NCBI GenBank assembly: GCA_009777165.1
Contig: WRML01000031.1
Location: 1-12,028, forward strand
Length of the DNA: 12,028 nucleotides
Direction of reading: 5' to 3'
Source: Kiritimatiellota bacterium
GTDB taxonomy: Bacteria > Verrucomicrobiota > Kiritimatiellia > RFP12 > UBA1067
Below the pieces are notes generated by a model that was given only the letters and a program-made list of their open reading frames with translations, was not told the origin of the DNA and did not search any database. The position numbers were made by a program, and so were the translations under genes. Below are positions 1 through 5,133 of this stretch, in pieces; positions within the stretch are counted from its first letter, which is position 1; each line of letters opens with the position of its first letter.

Positions 1-1759
1 AACCGACGGCGCGGGGGGGGCGGTTGCCGAGGCCGTTCTTGCCGTCGCCCACCTGCTTGTGCAGCAGGAGCTTCATGTATGGGACGGCGTGGTTGGTCGA
101 GCGCGCGGCGGTGAGGTTGACCCCCCCCGCGTACTTCTGCGCGTTGTGGCACGAGACGCAGTTACGGTCGAGGATGGGCTGGATGTCGCGCTGAAAATCG
201 AGCACGTCGGGGTAGCCGATGAACGGCTCGATGACGGAGGGGGGGCGCCGGAGCGCGAGCAGGGTGTTCGGGGCGGGCTGCGCGTTGGCGGCGGAGTTAC
301 GCTCCTCGTGGCAGCCGACGCAGGTGAACGACTCGCCGGGCATCACGTTACAGAAGCTCTGCATCCGCTTGACCGAGAGGTCGTCCTTGTCGAGCGCGAC
401 GAAGAAGAGCGGGCGCTCGGCCGGCACCATGAACGACGCGCTCCCGTCGGCCTCGACAGGTACCGTGCCGATGACGCGCTCGAGGTTGAACGTCCCCATG
501 AACGTCAGCACGTCCATGCCGCCGCTGAAGTTGACCTGCTTGGGCAAAACCTCGAGGACGAGCAGCTTCTTGATGTCGCCGCGTTTCACGCCCTTCATGT
601 TGCGTCCCTGATAGACGTCCATCATCACGAGCTGCCCGGTCGTCTCGCTTGGCACGACACGGCTGGGGATGACCGGTTCGCGCGGGCGGGGGACCAGCGG
701 GCGCGGCTCGTGGACGCTCACGTCAGGGTGCGTGTAGATCACCTCATGTTTCCCTTCCCGGTTCATGATGAAGATTTCTTTCCCGTGATCTTTCACGTTG
801 CCATCGACCATCAGGAAGAGGTCGCGCGTGAGGGGGTATGGGTCGCGGATCCATCGGTCACTCAGGCGTTTTGCGGACTTCTGGCAGTCGGGTCCGTTTT
901 CCATGGTGACGATCGTCGCGTGCCCGGCGTGATCGTTCGCACCATGCCCGGGGGAGAAGGTCAGGATCAGCTCCTGTGTGCCGGGAATCCCCTGTGCGGC
1001 GAACATGGCAATCCACGGGTGCCTTGTTCCGAAAAGGGTGCTTACGGTGGTCCCGTCCGGGTTCTCTGCCCACAGCGCATGGTACTCCACCTGCGAACGG
1101 TCAATGTACTCCCAGCGCATATAGCTTAGGCGGCCGTCCGCCATCACGGAAGGCGTGTTGTCATGCTCGATGTTCGACGAGATGCAGATGATGCCCGAAC
1201 CATCAGGCTTGCACCGGTGGACCGTACCGACCTGCGTGTACCAGCACCCGACCCAGCGCTTGCTCCGCGTGGAGATGAACGCGATGTCGCCGTCGGGCAA
1301 CCAGCACGGCTCGTAATCGTCCCACGGGCCCGAGGTGATCTGCTGCAACCCGGTGCCGTCCGACTGAATCTGATAGAGGTTGTAGTAATCGCTCCCGGCC
1401 GGACGGTACGCGAAGACGATGGTCTTGCCGTCGTAGTTGACGTGCGGGTCGCGGAGAGAACCGCCCTGTGCGTCGAGCAAGGTGGCCAGTTCCTTTGTTT
1501 TCAGGTTAAGGCGGTAAAGCGCACTCTTGTCTGGCTTGCCGTTCCCGGCGTAAGCCTTCTTGGCCTGATCGTCGCAATAGTAGCCGATGCTCGCGTACCA
1601 GTGCCCGTCATCATAATAACCGCGCGTGCAGAACACGATTTCGGTGTCCGCGTGGTTCGGCTCCGCGAGAAACGTATCCAGCATTTCCCCGCCCGTCACG
1701 GACAGGCACACGCAGAAACCCAAAAAAGACCAATCCAACATTTTCTTTTTATAAATCAT
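1..1759 (-). CDS. Exported PD40 beta-propeller / di-CxxCH protein, HzsA-like (3' end outside window)
   Basis: An uninterrupted reading frame runs from an ATG at 1759 off the left edge; 586 codons are visible. The N-terminus (MIYKKK, then a hydrophobic stretch at residues 10-23) looks like a signal peptide, so the protein is probably periplasmic. Residues about 100-240 contain TolB/PD40-type propeller blades, with DGKTIVFAYR, QSDGTGLQQITSG and DYEPCWLPDGDIAFISTR. Residues about 375-470 (DVYQGRNMKGVKRGDIKKLL, NFSGG, GTVPVEADGSA) match my memory of the planctomycete family related to the hydrazine synthase alpha-subunit middle domain. Two CxxCH motifs follow, CVGCH at 480-484 and CVSCH at 534-538, the second in a Planctomycete cytochrome-C-like context (DIQPILDRNCVSCHNAQ). 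Covalent heme binding and an oxidoreductase or carbohydrate-related role are inference; true hydrazine synthesis is unlikely without other anammox genes. No frameshift occurs at the C8/G8 run at 121-128. An internal ATG at 1741 (codon 7) is an alternative start. Confidence 0.85.
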   Translation of the reverse strand, partial: MIYKKKMLDWSFLGFCVCLSVTGGEMLDTFLAEPNHADTEIVFCTRGYYDDGHWYASIGYYCDDQAKKAYAGNGKPDKSALYRLNLKTKELATLLDAQGGSLRDPHVNYDGKTIVFAYRPAGSDYYNLYQIQSDGTGLQQITSGPWDDYEPCWLPDGDIAFISTRSKRWVGCWYTQVGTVHRCKPDGSGIICISSNIEHDNTPSVMADGRLSYMRWEYIDRSQVEYHALWAENPDGTTVSTLFGTRHPWIAMFAAQGIPGTQELILTFSPGHGANDHAGHATIVTMENGPDCQKSAKRLSDRWIRDPYPLTRDLFLMVDGNVKDHGKEIFIMNREGKHEVIYTHPDVSVHEPRPLVPRPREPVIPSRVVPSETTGQLVMMDVYQGRNMKGVKRGDIKKLLVLEVLPKQVNFSGGMDVLTFMGTFNLERVIGTVPVEADGSASFMVPAERPLFFVALDKDDLSVKRMQSFCNVMPGESFTCVGCHEERNSAANAQPAPNTLLALRRPPSVIEPFIGYPDVLDFQRDIQPILDRNCVSCHNAQKYAGGVNLTAARSTNHAVPYMKLLLHKQVGDGKNGLGNRPPRAVG

Positions 1760-1765
1760 GATGAA

Positions 1766-1795
1766 ATCATACCACACATGTGAAAGGTCGCGCAA
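1766..1795 (-). promoter_or_regulatory. Candidate extended -10 promoter for the HzsA-like gene
   Basis: On the minus strand TGGTATGAT gives an extended -10 (TATGAT at 1766-1771). A poor -35, TTGCGC at 1790-1795, lies 18 bp upstream. The gap between the FAH gene and this one is only 58 bp, so this is the only obvious promoter site. The predicted start point falls at about 1759, on the ATG itself, and no Shine-Dalgarno sequence is visible, which suggests a leaderless message. Confidence 0.4.
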
Positions 1796-1817
1796 GCGTT
1801 TTTGGACGCAGGGGAAA

Positions 1818-2726
1818 TTATCGCACGCCTTTCTGTGGGCACGTTATTTCCGAAACGCCTTCCAACGCCACGGGGTTCGTCAACTCGCCGATGCCGTCGA
1901 TGGAGACGGTGACAACATCCCCCTCTTTCAGGAAGCGGGGGGGGGTCATGGCGAAACCCGCGCCGGAGGGGGTCCCCGTGAAGATCGCCGTACCGGCGGG
2001 CAGTGTCGTGCTGCCGCTCAGGAACACGATCAACTCAACGACCGAGAAAATCTGGTCGGCGGTGCTGCTACATTGGCGCACCTCGCCGTTGACAATGGTT
2101 TTGAGCGTGAGATCTTGGGGGCTCGCCGGCAACTCGTCGGGCGTGACGATACAGGGCCCGAGCGGCGCGAAGGTGTCGAAGGATTTCCCACGGCACCATT
2201 GGTTGCCGCCGAAACTCTTCTGCCAGTCGCGCGCGGTGACATCGTTGCCGCAGGTGTAGCCCAACACGTAATCGAGCGCGTTCCCGCGCGTGGCGTTCTT
2301 GCAGTCCTTGCCGAGGATGACGACCAACTCCGCCTCGTAATCAACCTTCGTGCTGGGGAGGCGCGTCGGGATGAGGATCGGATCGCCGGGGTTCTGCGTG
2401 ACCCACGGGCTTTTCATGAAGAGGACGGGGTAGTCGGGGATAGGCTGACCCGTCTCCTCGGCGTGGGCGCGGAAGTTCAGGCCGACGCACAGAATGACGG
2501 GGGGGCGGAGCGGCGCGAGCAGACGATCAACCCGGACGTAGCGTCCAGTCGGCTGCCACGGCTCGAACCAGCTTTCGGGCAGGGCGGTTTCCTCGGCACC
2601 GCCGGACGACACGCGTGGAGAGCGCGCCCGACCGTTCGCCTCGACACATTCAGCCGAACCGTCGGGCTGGAGAAGCCCCAGTCGCGGTGTCTGTGAATCT
2701 GCTGTGAGAAAGCGGATAAGCTTCAT
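1818..2726 (-). CDS. Fumarylacetoacetate hydrolase (FAH) family protein
   Basis: A 302-residue protein with the conserved C-terminal FAH catalytic fold. The start is set by AAGGAG 7 nt before the ATG. After a variable N-terminal region of about 70 residues comes PPVILCVGLNFRAHAEE (75-91). Then follows the metal-binding E-x-E (E131, E133 in KVDYEAELVVILGK), with the third metal ligand D162 in GYTCGNDVTARDWQ. K181 lies in KSFDTFAPLGP, and FTGTPSGAG spans 249-257. The family uses Mg2+/Mn2+ for C-C bond cleavage, decarboxylation, isomerisation or hydration of 2-oxo/enol acids, for example acylpyruvase, 2-hydroxyhepta-2,4-diene-1,7-dioate isomerase, ureidoglycolate lyase or 2,4-diketo-3-deoxy-sugar acid hydrolase. 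The exact substrate cannot be read from sequence. No signal peptide is seen, so it is cytoplasmic. It lies just downstream of tRNA-Arg, with no room for a convincing separate promoter. Confidence 0.93.
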   Translation of the reverse strand: MKLIRFLTADSQTPRLGLLQPDGSAECVEANGRARSPRVSSGGAEETALPESWFEPWQPTGRYVRVDRLLAPLRPPVILCVGLNFRAHAEETGQPIPDYPVLFMKSPWVTQNPGDPILIPTRLPSTKVDYEAELVVILGKDCKNATRGNALDYVLGYTCGNDVTARDWQKSFGGNQWCRGKSFDTFAPLGPCIVTPDELPASPQDLTLKTIVNGEVRQCSSTADQIFSVVELIVFLSGSTTLPAGTAIFTGTPSGAGFAMTPPRFLKEGDVVTVSIDGIGELTNPVALEGVSEITCPQKGVR

Positions 2727-2733
2727 CCTGTCA

Positions 2734-2739
2734 CTCCTT
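2734..2739 (-). promoter_or_regulatory. Shine-Dalgarno site of the FAH gene
   Basis: AAGGAG on the minus strand lies 7 nt upstream of the ATG at 2726 and fixes that start. It sits only 12 nt from the encoded CCA end of the tRNA, in the short tRNA-to-FAH spacer. Confidence 0.8.
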
Positions 2740-2751
2740 TGCCTGTTCCCA

Positions 2752-2828
2752 TGGCGCCCCCAGCAGGGCTCGAACCTGCGACCCCCGGATTAGAAATCCG
2801 ATGCTCTGTCCGACTGAGCTATGGGGGC
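2752..2828 (-). tRNA. trnR: tRNA-Arg (anticodon UCU)
   Basis: A complete 77-nt cloverleaf on the minus strand. The acceptor stem is GCCCCCA paired with TGGGGGC. The D stem is GCTC/GAGC and the anticodon stem is TCGGA/TCCGG. The loop TTTCTAA places UCU at positions 34-36. The T stem is GCAGG/CCTGC with TTCGAGC as the T loop. The discriminator is G and the 3' CCA is encoded in the DNA. It reads AGA (and by wobble AGG) codons, which are rare in the C/G-ending codon usage of the neighbouring genes. Confidence 0.97.
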
Positions 2829-2847
2829 ATCAAAAAATCAGAGGCAC

Positions 2848-2876
2848 ATTATAGCATGACAAGGGAAAAATAACAA
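2848..2876 (-). promoter_or_regulatory. Sigma70-type promoter of tRNA-Arg (and probably FAH)
   Basis: On the minus strand TTGTTA (2871-2876) and a perfect TATAAT (2848-2853) are separated by 17 bp. The predicted start at about 2841 gives a 5' leader of about 13 nt before the tRNA. The -10 context CTATAATGTGC is identical to that of the aconitase promoter. Confidence 0.75.
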
Positions 2877-2890
2877 GGGTTTCGAGCGTT

Positions 2891-2923
2891 CCAAAAACCA
2901 TCCAAAAACCATCCGAAAAAGTT
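2891..2923. repeat. 11-bp phased A-tract repeats
   Basis: CCAAAAACCAT occurs twice head to tail (2891-2901, 2902-2912), followed by a degenerate third unit CCGAAAAAGTT (2913-2923). The three A5 tracts are spaced about one helical turn apart directly upstream of the TPR-gene promoter. They could act as an UP-like element or bend the DNA; that function is inferred. Confidence 0.7.
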
Positions 2924-2945
2924 GACGAATGCCTTGACGAACGCC
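2922..2945. repeat. 12-bp tandem duplication containing the -35 box
   Basis: TTGACGAATGCC (2922-2933) is followed directly by TTGACGAACGCC (2934-2945), 11 of 12 bases identical. Each copy starts with a near-consensus -35 hexamer; only the second is correctly spaced from the TATACT at 2957. Confidence 0.8.
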
Positions 2946-2962
2946 GCCCGTCCGCTTATACT
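2934..2962 (+). promoter_or_regulatory. Sigma70-type promoter of the TPR gene
   Basis: TTGACG (2934-2939), 17 bp, then TATACT (2957-2962). The predicted start at about 2969 leaves a leader of about 47 nt. This is one of the clearest promoters in the window. Confidence 0.75.
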
Positions 2963-3015
2963 AATAATCCATTGGTTCAAAAACGGTTTTTAACGATTGG
3001 GATAGGAACGTGATT

Positions 3016-4419
3016 ATGGCGGGAGAAAAGAGCAACCAGACGGCTCAACAGGCGCAGAATTTCTATAACAAGGGCGATGCCGCGTTCTCACGGGGGAACC
3101 TGGACATCGCGATTGATATGTTGATGCAGTGTGTGACGCTCGCCCCGGGTTTCTCGAACGCGCGCAGGCGCCTCCGGGCGGCCCAGATTGCGAAATTCAA
3201 GCGGGAGAAGAAAAGCAAGCTCTCCACGCAGATGCAGGAGTTCAAGGCGGGGCTCGCGCGGATGAAGATCAAGGCGCTCCAGAAGGCCGGCAAGTTCGAG
3301 CTTGCGCTGGTCGAGTGCGAGAAATTACTGACCAAGAACCCGTTGCACCCGCTCAACGTCGAGATGGCGGTCGAGATTGCGGACGCTGCGGATCATGCGG
3401 ATGCCGCGCTCTTCACCGTCGAGGCGGCGTATGAGAACAACCCGGACGACATGAAGCTCCTGCGGCGCGTCGCCGAGTACTACATGAGGACAGGCGACTA
3501 CACCAAGGCGCGCGATGCGTACCTCAAGCTCAATGCGTTCCTACCGAACGACCAGGCCATCTTCAAGCAGCTCAAGGATGCCGAGGCCCGCGTGACCATG
3601 GAGGCCGGATGGGAAGAAACCGCCGGGAAGAAGGACGGCTACCGCGATCTGATCGCCAACAAGGATCAGGCCGAGAAGCTGGATATGCGCGCCAAGTCCG
3701 TCCAGTCCGGCACGGACGCGGACACGCTCATCCAAGAGATGAAGGACCGTATCGCGAGCGAGCCGAATAACCTCAACTTTTACCGTGCGCTGGCAAGGCT
3801 CTACATCCAGAACAAGCGCTTCGACGAGGCGGTCGGCACGCTCGAGGACGCGCGGAAAATCAACGCCGCCGACCCGGAGCTCGACCGCGCGTTGACGCAA
3901 GCGAGAATCTTGGCGTTCGAGAGCAAGATCGACGCGCAGAAGGCGGCCGGCGACCTCACCCAGGCCCAAGAGATGGAGACCGAGATGAACCAGTTCATCT
4001 TCGACGACCTCTCCGCCCGTGTTCAGCGTTACCCGAACGACCTGAAGCTGCGGTTCGAGCTGGGTCTGCAGTATTACAAGTACGACTACTACGACGATGC
4101 CATCGGGCAGTTGCAGTTGGCGCAGCGCAGCCCGAAAGAGCGTATCGAGTCGCTTTTCTTTCTGGCGAAATGCTTCTCGAAGAAAGGGCAGCGTGACATG
4201 GCGGTGATGCAACTTGAGACCGCCAACGACCAGTTGCCCATCATGGACGACCTCAAGAAAAAGGTGATGTTCGAGCTGGGGTGCCTCGCGGAGGAGGGCG
4301 GCGATTACGAGAAGGCGTTCGGTTATTACAAGGACGTGTACGCGGCGGATATCGGATTCGAGGACATCGGTCCGCGCATGGAGCGCATCTACAAGCTGCG
4401 CCAGAGCCAGCAGGGGTAG
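3016..4419 (+). CDS. Soluble tetratricopeptide-repeat protein of unknown role
   Basis: A 467-residue, highly charged, helix-rich protein with no signal peptide or membrane segment, so cytoplasmic. I chose the ATG at 3016 because AGGA (3004-3007) is 8 nt upstream; a GTG at 3010 is only 2 nt from that site. TPR-like units are visible from the first residues (NFYNKGDAAFSRGNLDIAIDM with a following helix), at about 135-170 (EYYMRTGDYTKARDAYLKLN), about 245-275 (ARLYIQNKRFDEAVGTLEDA), about 335-360 (ELGLQYYKYDYYDDAIGQLQ) and about 405-440 (ELGCLAEEGGDYEKAFGYYK). Lys/Glu-rich stretches at about 45-90 and 190-230 may be coiled-coil linkers. Such proteins scaffold protein-protein contacts. The partner is unknown, and neighbours on both sides are transcribed in the opposite direction, so there is no operon context. 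Function is not recognised. Confidence 0.9.
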   Translation: MAGEKSNQTAQQAQNFYNKGDAAFSRGNLDIAIDMLMQCVTLAPGFSNARRRLRAAQIAKFKREKKSKLSTQMQEFKAGLARMKIKALQKAGKFELALVECEKLLTKNPLHPLNVEMAVEIADAADHADAALFTVEAAYENNPDDMKLLRRVAEYYMRTGDYTKARDAYLKLNAFLPNDQAIFKQLKDAEARVTMEAGWEETAGKKDGYRDLIANKDQAEKLDMRAKSVQSGTDADTLIQEMKDRIASEPNNLNFYRALARLYIQNKRFDEAVGTLEDARKINAADPELDRALTQARILAFESKIDAQKAAGDLTQAQEMETEMNQFIFDDLSARVQRYPNDLKLRFELGLQYYKYDYYDDAIGQLQLAQRSPKERIESLFFLAKCFSKKGQRDMAVMQLETANDQLPIMDDLKKKVMFELGCLAEEGGDYEKAFGYYKDVYAADIGFEDIGPRMERIYKLRQSQQG

Positions 4420-4431
4420 GCGATTGCCTTT

Positions 4432-4944
4432 TCAAACATCAAGAAGCTCTTTCTTGCTGGGATGGCGCACCTTGACCGGTATGGAATGGGGGTACTTCGA
4501 CCAGATTTTCTCCTTCGTGGCGGTCATGCGCTGGAGATACTCCGGACCGTCAAGGATGACTTTGGCAGGAACCGTCACGACGATGGTTTTCACCTTTTCG
4601 TAGAGGCCGGCTCCATTCTGGGTCCGTCCCTTGAGCACGGTGAGTTCGACCTCCTTGTAGGTGAACGGTTGGACCGCCGTTTGCTTTTTCCCGGGCTGGA
4701 ATCCTTTTTTTGGGGGGTCGGAGGAAGTGGACGTGTTATTCGCGTTGCCTGCGGGGCGTGATCTGGCAACATCCCTCGCCGGGGTCGGGGTCGTTTCCGG
4801 GGCCCCCCCCTGATCAGACGGCTCTTCGCCCCGTCCGAAACGCGAATGATAATAATCCGTGATGCTGTCCCATTTGGAATAGCAGATCACGCCAAGCACG
4901 GTGGCCGACAGTATGGTAATGACGACACTGAACATCCTGTTCAT
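4432..4944 (-). CDS. Hypothetical membrane-anchored protein, 170 aa
   Basis: The frame stays open further upstream to 5034, but GGAGGA (4951-4956) lies 6 nt before the ATG at 4944, and a signal-anchor begins exactly there; I therefore use 4944. Residues 5-21 (FSVVITILSATVLGVIC) form one transmembrane helix near the N-terminus. Residues about 36-92 are a Pro/Ser/Thr/Asn/Gly-rich, probably disordered linker. Residues about 93-170 form a compact basic domain with strand-like stretches (YKEVELTVLKG, EKVKTIVVTVPAKVILDG) and KYPHSIPVKVRHPSKKELLDV at the end. The likely topology is an anchored periplasmic domain. I recognise no family. It converges on the TPR gene with a 12-nt gap and diverges from aconitase. 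Confidence 0.75.
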   Translation of the reverse strand: MNRMFSVVITILSATVLGVICYSKWDSITDYYHSRFGRGEEPSDQGGAPETTPTPARDVARSRPAGNANNTSTSSDPPKKGFQPGKKQTAVQPFTYKEVELTVLKGRTQNGAGLYEKVKTIVVTVPAKVILDGPEYLQRMTATKEKIWSKYPHSIPVKVRHPSKKELLDV

Positions 4945-4950
4945 CAGTTT

Positions 4951-4956
4951 TCCTCC
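4951..4956 (-). promoter_or_regulatory. Shine-Dalgarno site that decides the start of the 170-aa protein
   Basis: GGAGGA on the minus strand is 6 nt from the ATG at 4944. The upstream in-frame ATG at 5034 has no comparable site. Confidence 0.75.
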
Positions 4957-4970
4957 AAAACAGAATTTCA

Positions 4971-5000
4971 AGTTTACCGTTTTTGGGGGCGCCGTGGCAA
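4971..5000 (-). promoter_or_regulatory. Candidate promoter of the 170-aa membrane protein gene
   Basis: On the minus strand TTGCCA (4995-5000) and TAAACT (4971-4976) are 18 bp apart. The predicted start lies just upstream of the Shine-Dalgarno site, giving a leader of about 20 nt and excluding the longer reading frame. The -10 matches only 4 of 6 consensus bases. Confidence 0.4.
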
Positions 5001-5060
5001 CGACATAATTCAGGAAACCTCGACAACGCGACAATAAGGTATAAGGGCCTTCCCCCCCCC

Positions 5061-5089
5061 TTGCATCTTTGCGCCGTTTCGTCTATAAT
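5061..5089 (+). promoter_or_regulatory. Sigma70-type promoter of aconitase
   Basis: TTGCAT (5061-5066), 17 bp, then a perfect TATAAT (5084-5089). A run of nine C (5052-5060) abuts the -35 box. The predicted start near 5096 gives a leader of about 38 nt that includes a T-rich stretch and the ribosome-binding site. Confidence 0.75.
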
Positions 5090-5116
5090 GTGCATTCCTT
5101 TTTTTTGACGTAATCT

Positions 5117-5124
5117 AAGGAGGT
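5117..5124 (+). promoter_or_regulatory. Strong Shine-Dalgarno site of aconitase
   Basis: AAGGAGGT, the full anti-16S complement, lies 9 nt before the ATG at 5134 and is the strongest ribosome-binding site in the window. Confidence 0.85.
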
Positions 5125-5133
5125 AGTTGTTTT

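Noticed and set aside
112..130. Possible frameshift at the C8 run in the HzsA-like gene
   Set aside because: Translation stays in frame across it (KYAGGVNLT) and continues with sensible residues to the window edge.
59..1783. Long open frames on the plus strand opposite the HzsA-like gene
   Set aside because: They are Arg/Val/Asp/Gly-rich shadow translations with no ribosome-binding site, while the minus strand encodes recognisable PD40 and CxxCH motifs through the whole stretch.
4418..4432. AGGC-GATT-GCCT followed by TTTT as a TPR-gene terminator
   Set aside because: Only 4 bp of stem, overlapping the stop codon; too weak to call on sequence alone.
4945..5034. Longer N-terminus of the 170-aa membrane protein from the ATG at 5034
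   Set aside because: No ribosome-binding site there, the added residues are unlike a signal or domain, and the candidate promoter lies within that extension.
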